From positions 44,682 through 108,681 of the forward strand of contig WNNJ02001973.1 of assembly GCA_012934845.2 (NCBI GenBank): a stretch of 64,000 bases of DNA, written 5' to 3'. The stretch comes from Pomphorhynchus laevis. Lineage: Eukaryota; Acanthocephala; Palaeacanthocephala; Echinorhynchida; Pomphorhynchidae. The translations under genes and the position numbers were made by a program. The notes under the pieces are model-generated. The model had not been told where the DNA came from. It did no database searches and saw only the letters and a program-made list of their open reading frames with translations. Shown piece after piece: positions 40,760 through 52,129 of the stretch. The stretch's first letter is position 1, and every line of letters begins with the position of its first letter.

Positions 40760-42425
40760 TTGTCTCACTGAACTTTTGTCTCACTCGCAATCGATTTTCC
40801 CTATGTGACTATAACACTACGATAGACAATTCTTCTCTCCAGTACCAGGATTCTAACCTCTACTTTGACCTGCTCGATGTTCTTAATATCTTATCGAAGC
40901 TACAGGCTAAAAATAGTTCAGGTCCTGATGGTATTCCTAGTATATTATTACGCAAAGTTGCATCGAATATATATCTTCCGCTTTTCAATATTTACTATTA
41001 TTGGTCCTTGAGAAGTGGCATAATCCCAGACATGTGGAAGATAGCATTAGTCATTCCAGTTTTCAAAAAGGGGATAAGGTAAATCCTTAAAATTATCGGC
41101 CAATAAGTTTGACGTGTATCGCTTGCAGGGTGATGGAGAAACTGATCCTGAGGTATGTATCTTCTCATTTGGACAAATTCAATATTTTATCTAATAAACA
41201 GCATGGGTTTAGAAAACATCACTCCACTTCATCTAATCTAACATTATGCCGGTTGATGTCGTCTTTATTGATTTGTCCAATGCTTTTGATCGGGTCGTTT
41301 ATCCAATTTTACCGTGGAAACTTGGAAATTACGGATTCTCAAAGCACGTTTGTCTCTGGATACGTGAATTCTTGAGTATACGTTCCTTTGCTGCGCGAGT
41401 TGGTGAGTCTCTTTCTGAATAGTTTTATCTCACTCAAGGTGTTCCACAAGGCTGTATCCTTAGTCCCACTTTGTTTAATATCTACATCAACGAAATCGCT
41501 GAAAATGTTACATGCCAGTGCCTATTATACGCCGATGACATCAAACTGTGGTGCCCTTTATTTCGTGGTTGTTCTAGCTCTCCCCTACTACAATCAGATT
41601 TGGATAAAGTTAGTAGTTGGTGTTCATCACACGGCTTAGTAATCAATGTTAGTAAATGTCGACATATGAGAATTGGTCAATCCCGATTAACTTCCCCTTC
41701 TTATCAATTCAGATCAACAGTTATCGAATCAGTAAATGACTTTACTGATCTAGGTGTTGTTATCTCCTCCAATTTAAAATCTCATCTTTATTCTTCCGCG
41801 ATTATTGCAAAATGCCGTAGAATTTTAGGATTTCTTCATCGAAACGTTAGACGACTTGAGCCAAAGGCTTTACGCATTGTATATTCGAGTCTCTTAAAAT
41901 CACATATGCTCTATGCATCTCACGCGACACATTCTCAACTGAAATCAGAATTGAGTGAATTCGACAACATTTTGAGAAGAGCCACGAACTTGGTTCCGGC
42001 AACTCGCTCCATTCCTTATCCAGTTAGACTAGAGACGTTGGGTATAAAATCTATTGAATGCGATCTGTTGATTACAAATCTTACACTAGTGTTGATGTCG
42101 CTGCGCGTGCTTAAGCATCCGTGTAAGCAGCTGTTCTGTCTTCGTGAATCCTCAATGTTACGTTGACACGAGCTATGTTTGAAGCATCGCTCAAAGCATC
42201 GAACAAATTGCACGACAGTGATGGATCGCGTCTGTAAACGATGGAATGGATTATCACCTGGTGTAATCAACAGCTCTTCTGCTGTGCAATTCAAAGAACG
42301 CCTAAAGCTTGACCTCGTGAACTCTTGATGTTTTTTTACGTTTTGTTCTGTTTTTTTTATTCGATGTTATGCTTCCTTACGAGCTTCAGCTCCCTTGGAA
42401 GTCGACATATAATAATAATAATTTT
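40760..42425 (+). mobile_element. CR1-type LINE ORF2 (RT), plus
   Basis: RT pieces in three frames: AKNSSGPDGIPSILLRKVAS, WKIALVIPVFKKG, LTCIACRVMEKLILRYV, KQHGFRKHHSTSSNL, VVFIDLSNAFDRV, QGVPQGCILSPTLFNIYI and CQCLLYADDIKLWCP (catalytic). A long intact 231-residue thumb/C-terminal frame follows (41471-42166). The tail has GAGCTTCAGCTCCCTTGGAA and ends in (ATA)n at 42411-42423, a typical CR1-like microsatellite end. Frameshifts near 41082, 41240, 41360 and 41430 inactivate it. Confidence 0.88.
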
Positions 42426-42439
42426 TTTAAAGAAATATT

Positions 42440-43585
42440 TTATTATCTTTCTGCGTGGGTGGGACGAATTTATCGTATTTTCTTCGTACATCACCGGCCT
42501 TTTTACGTGCAGGCCTTTTAAGTTTTGACGCAGTCCTTCGATCTTCTCTGGAGTTACTGTTAAATGTTACCATTGACGAAGAAGCCTGGACACAGGCGAC
42601 TCTCCCGATCGCCCTTGGTGGTCTAGGGATTGCGTCAGCCGTCAATACTGCCCTTCCAGCATTCCTGTCATCGCTATCCACAACACAGGGGTTGGTCGAG
42701 CGACTCTTGGCATGCTACCCCGTTTTCTCGCATACAGCCCTCGAATTCGAGCTGGAAAGGTCGAAGTGGTTATTGAGCGTCGGATCGGATCATCCTGATA
42801 ATCCAGAGCGTCAGAAATCTTGGAGTGCACCGATTCAAAAGCTAATATTCAAGCAGCTATTAGACTCTGCCCCAAACATAACAGAAAGATCACGATTGCT
42901 AGCCGCGGCCGCACCAGCTGCAGGAGCATTCCTACAGGCAATACCAAACGCGGCAACCGGAACAAGATTAGACGACGAGGGGATTCGCATTTCAATTGGC
43001 CTTCGTTTGGGATTGCCACTCTGTGCCTTACATACTTGTAAGTGCGGGGCAATTGTAGATAGACTAGCCCGGCATGGGTTAGACTGAAAGGTCTATCGGC
43101 TGCCACTTCCGACATGCGCAAGTGAATGGGATAATAAAGGCAGCTTTATCAGCAGCGGGTTACCCCTGCTCCTTGGAGCCCTGTGGTATGTTTCGAACTG
43201 ACGGCAAGAGACTAGATGGGGCCACCTTAGTACCATGGGACTGTGGACGTCTACTAGTATGGGACCATACTTGCGTGAACACCCTAGCTCCGTTTCACGT
43301 AGATTGTTCTGCAGCAGGTGCTGGAGCTCTGGTTACGGAAGCCGAACGCAGGAAACGGATCAAATATACATGTTTGGATCCTTCATATTGCTGATTCGTC
43401 CCAATAGCTGTCGAGTCAATCTGCTCCTTAGGATGTGAAGCCACCGCCCTTTTTGAACTAATTGGGAAGCGACTGAGGCTAGCTACAAACGACGCCCAGG
43501 CAAAATCCCATTTCTTACAGCGCATAAGTGCTGCAATTCAGCGGGGGAATTCAGCATGCGTCAGGGAGAGTCTTATGCAATCTTG
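42440..43585 (+). pseudogene. C-terminal part of RLE1 retroelement with restriction-like endonuclease
   Basis: The 210-residue frame has PAFLRAGLLSFDAVLRSSLE, WTQATLPIALGGLGIASAVN and a Cys-rich stretch LCALHTCKCGAIVDRLARHG. After a 1-base shift near 43085 it continues HAQVNGIIKAALSAAGYPCS, GKRLDGATLVPWDCGRLLVW, DHTCVNTLAP and LFELIGKRLRLATNDAQAKS. The R-x-DG...W-D-x-T(C) spacing fits the PD...D catalytic layout of restriction-like endonucleases of R2/NeSL-type elements. It is GC-richer than its surroundings, so probably a younger arrival. Confidence 0.65.
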
Positions 43586-43779
43586 ATTCCGAAGCCCAAT
43601 GATCCCCTACTTTTTATTAAACGTTATCTAAGTAATAATTTGGAACCCATTTGCAGTCAACCCATTCAATTGTATCTCTAATATTGTAAGTTATTTTAAT
43701 AAATGAATTATACTTAATATTAATAAACATAAATTTTCATCTAAGTTTCTAACCGTTTAAACGTCAGTTGTTATGATTC
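43586..43779. other. Unassigned, probable 3' region of the RLE1 copy
   Basis: AT-rich, no reading frame of note, between the two oppositely oriented RLE fragments. Confidence 0.35.
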
Positions 43780-44260
43780 ATCATCTGCATTTAATTGTGC
43801 GCGTTGAATGCCAGTGAATCTGGATTCCGCGCCTGGTCGAAGAATGCGCGAACTTCTCAAACAAAGAGATGCACTTCTTGCAATGGCGAATGCCAATTTT
43901 CTTTTCAAGGTTGTTAGTATGTCTACATATTCTTCCGCAGTATTATTGCTAGCTTTTGATGCAATTTTTTCAAAATCTTGATTACTTCATTGCTCATTCC
44001 GCCTGATGTAGAGAGAACTAAGGGGATAAATTCACCGTGTTCAATTGTTTGAATGCGGTCACTGTATTTTGCTTGTTTTCTATTGTCGTTATAATCAAAT
44101 GTTGACGAAGGAGTTCGGTGAATGTTTGATTGAGCATAAATAGAATATATTGTAACGTCGAAATACGTCCGCTCAAAACGTTCATTACTTAATCCCGTGC
44201 ACATTATGTCAAGACGTGCCTGCCTGTCTCTGGTAGTTGTCTGCTTCTCGAAAATCACCG
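43780..44260 (-). pseudogene. RLE2 retroelement, C-terminal endonuclease fragment
   Basis: The minus frame has TTTRDRQARLDIMCTGLSNE and RFERTYFDVTIYSIYAQSN, then KYSDRIQTIEHGEFIPLVLS and TSGGMSNEVIKI. In another frame LKRKLAFAIARSASLCLRSS closes the protein. The R-x-D...YFDV-x-(I/V) pair followed by K and Y fits a PD...D..K nuclease core. The order matches a widespread metazoan retroelement C-terminus. It is a different family from RLE1. Confidence 0.62.
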
Positions 44261-44865
44261 TGTCCGGGACACTGTGATTTATTGGGACACTGATATTATT
44301 ATAATAATAATAATTTTTTAAAGAAAAATGTAATTTTTTGAAAAAGAATAAGAGAATAATTGTTCAAACATATAAGCGATTCATGATTTAAACAGTCAAC
44401 GAATGTGACTTTCTTAACAGCAGCAAAATAATAATGAAGAGTGAACCCGCTTCATCATCGGGTGCCCCTACGTCCTTCGACAACGCGACCGTATGGCGTG
44501 TGCATACAGAAAAGTCAAGAGAGAGTGCATGTACGAGATATGCACTCTATAATAATGAACAGTGAACCCGCTTCATCATCGAGTGCCCCTACGTCTTTCG
44601 ACAACGCGACCTTGTAGCTTTTACGTGTGCATACAGAGAAGTCAAGAGAGAGTGCATGCACGAGGTTTGAACCCCTTACATACAGTTTTACTTCTCTGTA
44701 TGACGTGTGCATACAGAGAAGTCAAGAGAGAGTGCAAGCACGAGATATGCACTCTGTAATAATGAACAGTGAACCCGCTTCATCATCGAATGCCCCTACG
44801 TCTTTCGACAACGCGACCTTGTAGCTTTGACGTGTGCATACATAGAAGTCGAGAGAGAGTGCATC

Positions 44866-44932
44866 AACGAGGTTTGAACCCCGTACATAGAGTTTGCAAT
44901 GCACACGCCTCCACCATTCGGTCACGGGAGCC
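44866..44932 (-). repeat. tRNA-like (pol III type) unit 1 in the array
   Basis: The minus strand reads GGCTCCCGTGACCGAATGG (A-box-like), 30 bases, then GGGGTTCAAACCTCG (B box). It lacks a closed tRNA acceptor stem. Confidence 0.5.
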
Positions 44933-44943
44933 TAATGAACCCC

Positions 44944-44992
44944 GTACATGCACTCTCTCTTGACTTCTCAAGTCAAGAGAGAGTGCATGTAC
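44944..44992. repeat. Perfect 49-bp palindrome (23-bp arms, CTC loop)
   Basis: The arms run from GTACATGCACTCTCTC through TTGACTT and back. They form by head-to-head junction of two array units. Confidence 0.9.
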
Positions 44993-45318
44993 GAGATATG
45001 CACTCTATAATAATGAACAGTGAACCCGCTTCATCATCGAGTGCCCCTACGTCTTTCAACAACGCGACCTTGTAGCTTTGACGTGTGCATACAGAGAAGT
45101 CAAGAGAGAGTGCATGCACGAGGTTTGAACCCCTTACATACAGTTTTACTTCTCTGTATGACGTGTGCATACAGAGAAGTCAAGAGAGAGTGCAAGCACG
45201 AGATATGCACTCTATAATAATGAACAGTGAACTCGCTTCATCATCGAGCGCCCCTACGTATTTCGACAACGCGACCTTGTAGCTTTGACGTGTGCATACA
45301 TAGAAGTTAAGAGAGAGT

Positions 45319-45390
45319 GCATGCACGAGGTTTGAACCCCGTACATAGAGTTTGCAATGCACACGCCTCCCCCATTCGGCCACGGGGGCC
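45319..45390 (-). repeat. tRNA-like (pol III type) unit 2 in the array
   Basis: The minus strand starts GGCCCCCGTGGCCGAATGGG, whose TGGCCGAATGG fits the tRNA A box. GGGGTTCAAACC (45329-45340) fits the B box. The A box resembles that of Leu/Ser tRNAs. It is not an intact tRNA, since stems do not close and no clear anticodon loop is seen. Confidence 0.55.
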
Positions 45391-45844
45391 TAATGAACCC
45401 CGTACATGCACTCTATAATAATGAACAGTGAACCCGCTTCATCATCGAGTGCCCCTACGTCTTTCAACAACGCGACCTTGTAGCTTTGACGTGTGCATAC
45501 AGAGAAGTCAAGAGAGATTGCATGCACGAGGTTTGAACCCCTTACATAGAGTTTTACTTCTCTGTATGACGTGTGCATACAAAGAAGTCAAGAGAGAGTG
45601 CAAGCACGAGATATGCACTCTATAATAATGAACAGTGAACCCGCTTCATCATCGAGTGCCCCTACGTCTTGACTTGAGAAGTCAAGAGAGAGTGCATGTA
45701 CGAGATATGCACTCTATAATAATGAACAGTGAACCCGCTTCATCATCGAGTGCCCCTACGTCTTTCAACAACGCGACCTTGTAGCTTTGACGTGTGCATA
45801 CAGAGAAGTCAAGAGAGAGTCATGAAAATTTGCAATTTTCATGT

Positions 45845-46545
45845 TTCGCGTGTTATGTATGACTAATGGTCGGTAACTTCTCGATGTAGGAAGGTTCAAG
45901 TGTGTTAAATATACATACGTTCAAATAAGACCGCACCAATCCTCTACCGTAAATTCCACGGCATGATATGTCTGATCTTGCGTTCACATCTCTCGTTGTG
46001 GTTTCTACTTCAAAATGGTAATTGTTCGGTACGGGCCTCAAAACCGGTTCAAGCTCCACATCTTTACAAATGTCCCCTATTTCGTCGGCAATGACATTCC
46101 GTATTATATCATGTCTAATTATAGTTGTTTATCCCGTCCGACATGAGAGAGCATGTGATGGATCAAGCAGTGAACCACACGCACAGCGCGCTCTACAATC
46201 TTTTAACGGCAAATTATATCTTACACATATGGCGTCTATAAATTGATGTGTGTCAAGTACTGATTGAGATATATTGTTTGGTCTTGTCGTTAGCCACGAA
46301 GAAGCTCCATTTTCTGATGCATATGCTATTAGACATTTCATCCTTTCATCCAATAATTCTACCGTATGTACAACTTTGCGTTTAGTCTCTAGTTTAGCTT
46401 CATTATAAATTTGTTCACTTATTTGTCTTTGTAAAATTGTTAGTTCTTGCCCTTTAATACCACGCAAGATTGTATAATAATAACATAGCAGCGGGGCCAA
46501 ATACATGATAATAACATATTTCCTCTGATAAACTTTAATTATCAA
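45845..46545 (-). pseudogene. RLE2 retroelement, zinc-finger and endonuclease fragment
   Basis: The minus frame 46545-46129 has VELLDERMKCLIAYASENGA, SSWLTTRPNN, DAICVRYNLPLKDCRARCAC and GSLLDPSHALSCRTG (CxC...H...C finger). A second frame continues ELEPVLRPVPNNYHFEVETT, TRDVNARSDISC and LVRSYLNVCIFN, the nuclease core. It overlaps in content with the fragment at 43.8-44.3 kb (TTTRD region), so the two are separate copies on either side of the tandem array. Confidence 0.65.
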
Positions 46546-46559
46546 GTATCTTATTTAAA

Positions 46560-47215
46560 TAAAAAGCATATTATTTATTATCCATTCATAAAAATTTTCT
46601 TCTAACGATTTAAAATTTATTTTTAATATTATTGTATTGATTTATGAAAAGTCATCAGAGGAATTGCTAATCAGGTTCCCGCTCCCTATTCCTCGACCCA
46701 ACATAGCTGAGGGGCTAAATACAAGCTAATGACGTATTTACTCTGATTAAATTTAATTATCAAGTAGCTTATTCTAATACAAAGTATATTATTCATTATT
46801 CATAGAAATGCTTCGCTTAAGATTTTAAAATTTAATATTTAAAATGAAAGTTTGTTTTTATGAATTGGCTGACTAATATGTCAGTCAATATTAGTGACTA
46901 ATATTAGTGAATTTACACTAATATTCGTGTGCATATGTCATTTTAAATATTTTATGTCAGTTTAAAATATGTGCCCATTAAATTATTTAAATGATTTTGA
47001 AGAAAGCCAATATCATTACAAATTGTTGCAATTCTCAAAATATCATTATTTAATGTATTATATTTTATATTATATGGTATGTCTGAATGCTCATGCAAAA
47101 ATATGTTTCTTGTAAATTTAAATATGTCATCTTTACGATATAAATTAATAGTAGTTTTAATTGATGTTAATTTAATGTTCACATCTAGATATATACCTTC
47201 TTTACCGTCAATATT
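46560..47215 (-). mobile_element. Penelope-like element, RT C-terminus and 3' region
   Basis: The minus frame has [60 protein letters not shown]: the LYRKPTD..., H...SIPY... and L+RIC...F...L landmarks of Penelope RT C-termini. The 3' region (46640-46950) includes the CTGATGA/AACATAGC motif block. Confidence 0.72.
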
Positions 47216-47240
47216 ATATTTCCTGGAATAATCAATTAAT

Positions 47241-47352
47241 ATGTCGAATTACGAGAGTCCTTTAGCCGCTACGTTCAGCAATAAAAATTTGCATAAGGAA
47301 CACAACGTTGTAATAGCCTGCCCTATAAAACCGAAAAATTCAACTACAAATG
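47241..47352 (+). CDS. Possible first coding exon of an unidentified host gene
   Basis: ATG at 47241 opens 37 codons (MSNYESPLAATFSNKNLHKE, then HNVVIACPIKPKN) and runs into AATG|GTAAGT, a strong splice donor at 47353. A tandem copy of GTAAGTGATGCATTATTTTA follows about 30 bp on. Composition stands out from the AT-rich surroundings. No downstream exon is identified. Confidence 0.28.
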
Positions 47353-47594
47353 GTAAGTGATGCATTATTTTAAGCGGAAGCGTAAGTGATGCATTATTTT
47401 ATTTTTTCGCTTAAAGAAAATTATTCTCATTGATATCCGTTTGGTTATCCGTTCAGTTAAAGTACATGAGTCTAAATTAAACGGCCTTTCTAATCATCGC
47501 AGTCTAAAAGTTGACTTTTAGACTGCTTTGGCTCAATGTCGAAGGGCATAACGGCCAATAAATTATCTCTACATTATTATTACATATAATAACC

Positions 47595-47900
47595 TAGTTT
47601 AAAATATAATTATTTAAATGATTTTGAAGCCAAAATCATTACATATTGTTGCAATTCTTAAAATTTCACTATTTAATGTATTATATTTTATATTATATGG
47701 TATGCATGAATGCTCATGCAAAAATATGTTTCTTGTAAATTTAAATATGTCATCTTTACGATATAAATTAATAGTAGTTTTAGTTAATGTTAATTTAATG
47801 TTCATATCTAGATATACACCTTCTTTATCATTAATATTGGTTTTGTTAAGAATAAGGCTTTATGGATAAATGTGCTCACTAATTGAATAAAAATTGTTAG
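47595..47900 (-). mobile_element. Penelope-like element fragment
   Basis: The minus frame has [20 protein letters not shown] and [20 protein letters not shown], then [14 protein letters not shown]. It is almost the same segment as at 47.0-47.2 kb but truncated on both sides. Confidence 0.7.
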
Positions 47901-50258
47901 AATTAAATATATAAACGTTTATATATTAAAATGTATATTATTATACATTTTACATATTATTTAAAATTCATTAAATAAACATAAAGATTTATCTTTAAGT
48001 AAATAAAAATATTAAAATTTGAAAATGCCGAGAATGCCTAAATGCCGAGATTAATTTATAAATTAAATTTAAACTAATTTTTTAACACAATCGTTGTACA
48101 CATCAAAAATTGGAATTTTTTACCTAAATATATTGTCTTCAGCGTATTGTAATACTCTAAAGATGATTACGTTATTGCTCAATTCAGAGCAATAAATGCT
48201 CAATTAATGTTTTTGATACGATAGTTAACTAATTACAGCCTTAATTATAAAAGTCAAAATATAACACTTTTTAAGGTTTAACAAACTACTCACTTATTCT
48301 ATTCATAAATAAAATTATTAAGGACTATCGTATTTTTTTATTATTATGAGCTATTATTAATATTTTTATTATTTTATTTTATTTTTCATTCTATTCATTC
48401 TATTAAATATTATTGTTTAACTAATATTATTGTTTATAATAACATTATAAATAATATTTATAAAATATTAAATAATATTAAATAATATTATTTATAATAA
48501 TATTATAAATAATATTTAAATAATATTTAATGTAATGTATAATAAATATTGTAATGTATATTAAATAGCTTAATGAATAGCTATTTATTAAATAGCTAAA
48601 TAAATAGCTATTCGTTCCAATTTTAAAAGATTTTTTTAATTTATTAGAAAGTGTCTCAAACAATGGATGTATGCCGGCCAACCAGATTAATTTAAAAAAT
48701 TATTGGAAGGATTCAATGTTTGACGATCCCTGGATTAATCTAAAAGCCGTTCCCGTGTCAGTGTTAACTAATAATCTGAATAAAAATTAGCATTCAGGAT
48801 GTCTTTATCTACCTTCATTACCTTCATTTTACCTTCTTTTTGTCTTCATTCAGTAATGTCTTAACTGCTATTGCAAAAGATGTACTCAATTTAAATCGAT
48901 CATAACTAAAAAAGCGAATTTAAATTTCAATCTAATTAATCAGAAAATATTTTTATTTCGTTGCATTCGTATTTTGTACATGGATTCAAGACAAATGTTT
49001 AAATTCTTAAATTTTAATTTTTTATAGCAAATGGTCATTGATTTCGCTTGAAACGCTTATAAAGCGAATATTTTGCCGTTCTCAATGTGGTTTTGTAACG
49101 TTAAAACACAGTTTAGATCACATATAAGCAGCCGTCGTCGCGGACCGGATCCGGCTCTCCGAGCATTTACATTCGGCCTCAGCTAGAAGAATAGTCGTTA
49201 TTAATACAATAATAGCAGACAAAACATTTAAAATCTCGAATAGATTAGCCTTGAGAAGTATAATATTTCTGATGTCATTGCTCAAGTTCCAATTATAAAG
49301 CCGTTGTTGCTTGATCACGATATTATTGCATTTAAATATTAGTTCGGCACATCACGTCATACCAAATGAAAATGGTATGGCCCCTATCCAAACCATCCAT
49401 GGTTTAGATGTTTTCATATCAAATAATTAACCGCATTTCATGCGATGTATTCACATAATAATTTAATATTCACAGCAAGTGTATAAACTGTTCATTATTA
49501 CAAAAGAAATTTTTAGATTATTTACATTTTCAAATATTTTATATTTAAATATTACAAGCATTTTATGGCTTCCATGTAAGATGCATGTGAAATACAAACC
49601 AAACACTATCCATTTAGAAAATTATTTTATTTTTACTTTAGAATTAACTCCCGTAAAAATGAAGTAAAAAAATATTATTTACTTTTTTATTTATTATTTT
49701 TATGGAATATTTGCTTTCATGTATTTCTGTTGTGATAACATACAGGAAATCACCAAATGTCAAATCAAACACTTTCCCTTTGAAATATTACTCCCTTTAA
49801 AAGTAATTAAATTATAATAAAAATAAAGTTTATTTTATAATTTATACAATGTTAATTATTGTAGATATATTTATTATATATTATATTTAGTTAATTAGCT
49901 ACTAATTTTGTTGATTTTCGATATAATTTATACACTTCATTTAATATATTTTTTGTGTCATCAACATTGCTTTTGAGCGTCCATAATTCCGCTTTCCGTG
50001 AGGCTTGCGGCGCTGTGTTTGATCTAGATTTAATTCGACAATTACTGAGATAAGTATTTAAAGTCATTAACTCAGATAATTATTACATCAATAATAAATT
50101 TGGATTGTAATAATTTATTAAATTATAACTTTATAATTATTTAATTTAAAATAACAAATATTTTCGTTTTATTTTATTTGTGAGTCCAATCATTCTTTGA
50201 AAAATATGTTGGTTTTAATAAATACATTTTCCATTACAACAATGAATAGTTTTGGTCT
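47901..50258. other. Long AT-rich region without supported genes
   Basis: Mostly A/T runs and short imperfect repeats (48.4-48.6 kb is nearly pure AAT/TTA). A GC-richer patch of about 60 bp at 49133-49190 (CGTCGTCGCGGACCGGATCC) has no recognised identity. I see no gene here. Confidence 0.5.
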
Positions 50259-50690
50259 GTGAAAACCCAAGCATTTATTCTTATGACATATAATCATCTT
50301 CTTCTTTATTCATGCTTAACCTTATTCGGGGTTGCAGGCAATAATGAGTCACTTCCACTGCACTCGATTCACAACTGCTTCCAAGCTAATGTTTCTCGAT
50401 CTCATGTTCTCTTTCACACAGTCTTTCCATATTTTCTTAGATCGTTATCTCCATCTTATAACTTAAATCTAAATTCCCTTAGCGCTTTTCGTAATGTGTT
50501 AGGAAACTATTCCTTGAACTATTCTACCTTATCGCTCGTTTTTTGACTTCACAGTGACCAAGCAGGATATTTGCACGTCGCTTCCGGGGAACACTCTAGT
50601 GGTTTTTGCTTTTTGGTATTAACTCCTCCTTTTTCAGCCGGGCTTGGGGCCGGCCTTAGCTGAGTTTTTTAATATTAAATATCATGAATT
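50259..50690 (+). other. Unidentified low-copy-looking segment ending in a GC-rich tail
   Basis: A 95-codon frame with Ser/Leu/Asn-rich composition is followed by a GC-rich stretch (GCACGTCGCTTCCGGGGAAC and CCGGGCTTGGGGCCGGCC) and a T-run. The arrangement resembles the end of a repeat. I cannot assign a family. Confidence 0.3.
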
Positions 50691-50699
50691 TATTATAAT

Positions 50700-51225
50700 A
50701 TTATATTTCGACTTTTGAGTTAGTTTATGCTGTTTGAGTCTTTTCGATTCTTTCAACCAGAATAGAAATTGGCGAGAAAAGTAGGTCATCTCTTAATATT
50801 AACGCATCCATGTACTAGGAGCTAACACTGGTGAGAGTATTCATCACGAATAATTCACTCACCATGACCTAACAAGTAGGATTTAAACACACTCGTATCG
50901 AGCACATACACCAAGCTCCTTCATTGCTGGTAGTAATTAAAGAGATTACCTACTTATCCCGCCAATTTACTCACCAGGACCCAAGTGTGGGGTCCTGGTG
51001 AGTGAATTATTCGTGATGAATACTCTCACCAGTGTTAGTTCCTAGTACATGGATGTGAACTAAAATAACTTATTGAGCTGTCTAGGGGTGCTGCACTTCA
51101 ATCCAGTTGTGCAGCAGTCCCCTGCTGATGACTCAAAAGTCAAAACAGCATAGAGTTAGTTTATGCTGTTTGAGTCTTCCCGATTCCTTCAATCAGAATA
51201 GAAATTGGCAGGAAAAGTAAATCTT
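50700..51225. repeat. Foldback repeat family, head-to-head pair
   Basis: A 60-bp arm at 50806-50868 (CATCCATGTACTAGGAGCTA onward) is repeated inverted at 50996-51056. Outside it lies a block containing CAGCATAGAGTTAGTTTATG, itself a hairpin, at 51145-51180 and, in part, at 50715-50740. CTGCACTTCAATCCAGTTGT and CAGCAGTCCCCTGCTG lie between. The arrangement is two copies joined in opposite orientation. Confidence 0.75.
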
Positions 51226-52129
51226 AATATCTTAATATTGATAAATATCTCCATAGTTTGTATTTCGTTCGCATGATTATGATTATTTTAAAATGATTAT
51301 TTTATATGATTATTTATGTGATTTCATGAATATCTTTATTTTTATTTATGCTATGATTTAATTTATATATTATTTGGTTATAATATATATTATATTATAT
51401 ATTAAGATATAAATAATATAATATATTATTTTTTATTTTTGGTCTATTTTTATTTATATCTTTATTTTAAAGGAATTTCAAATGCAATAAAAAAGCATTT
51501 TTCGTTGCATTGATTACATTGTTATATAAATGGAGAAATATGATTGTTTTCCTAAATAATAAATTTTATGAGTTTAATTAAGCAGCATCGGCTACCGCTA
51601 GAGGGAATCGCTCATACGCGGAAAACATAGCGAAGTTACGTCGCCAAATAGGAGTCTCCCTCGCAAAAATGTGCTCTCTGGCGTTCCGCATACCACGATC
51701 AACACAAAATTCATATAAAAACTGGTATAATACAGGGCCCATTTGCGGGCAACCTTAAATGTATTACCTCCAATTGGAACACTTTTAAAAAAAGTAATTA
51801 ATAATAAATTAAATAATAATAATAATAATAATTTATTGATTAATATTTAGTTACATAAAATAATGGGTAAATGAACTTTTAACGCATATTTGTCATCCAA
51901 AACATATTATATTAGAGAGGCTGAAGAGGTTAAAGCAGAATTGAGAGAAGTTCCTGGAGATGATGAAGGCTAAGAGAAAAGTAATGAAGATTCACCTGAT
52001 AACGATAGCGATGAATAGTATTTTAATGGTATTATATTATTTTTATATTATATTAATAGTATTTTATTATATATAAAATTTATTATATAATATAGTATTT
52101 TACTATATTCCATACTATGTTATATTAAA
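51226..52129. other. AT-rich spacer with (AAT)n and small scraps
   Basis: An (AAT) run lies at 51807-51832. 51768-51790 matches the Penelope RT box at 55500 (TTACCTCC-ATTGGAACAC on plus). An acidic frame at 51915-52018 (PDNDSDE at its end) is unassigned. Confidence 0.4.
51581..51760 (+). pseudogene. Possible C-terminal scrap of an RLE-type retroelement
   Basis: NIAKLRRQIGVSLAKMCSLA followed by FRIPRST resembles the helix that closes the RLE2 protein (KLAFAIARSASLCLRSSR at about 43.85 kb). It is locally GC-rich. Weak evidence. Confidence 0.3.

Larger units (their letters stand above)
44430..45830 (+). repeat. Tandem array of about 200-bp composite units
   Basis: Eight starts of the AATGAACAGTGAACCCGCTT block occur (near 44433, 44554, 44761, 45014, 45219, 45420, 45628 and 45720), mostly 201-251 bp apart with shorter steps at both ends. 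Units contain GTGCATACAGAGAAGTCAAG, the tRNA-type B-box complement GGTTTGAACC, and local palindromes. The many small open frames here repeat with the unit and are not genes. Confidence 0.92.

Noticed and set aside
45319-45390. Functional tRNA gene
   Set aside because: A and B boxes fit, but acceptor and anticodon stems do not close and the unit repeats in a tandem array.
44515-45625. Many 62-67 codon frames on both strands in the array
   Set aside because: They recur with the repeat unit, on both strands, with the same peptides. They are by-products of the satellite sequence.
46637-46760. Hammerhead ribozyme in the Penelope-associated motif block (Penelope elements often carry one)
   Set aside because: CTGATGA is present on the minus strand but no GAAA box lies downstream. 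Trying the type II order also failed to give a stem II of matching ends in any of the five copies.
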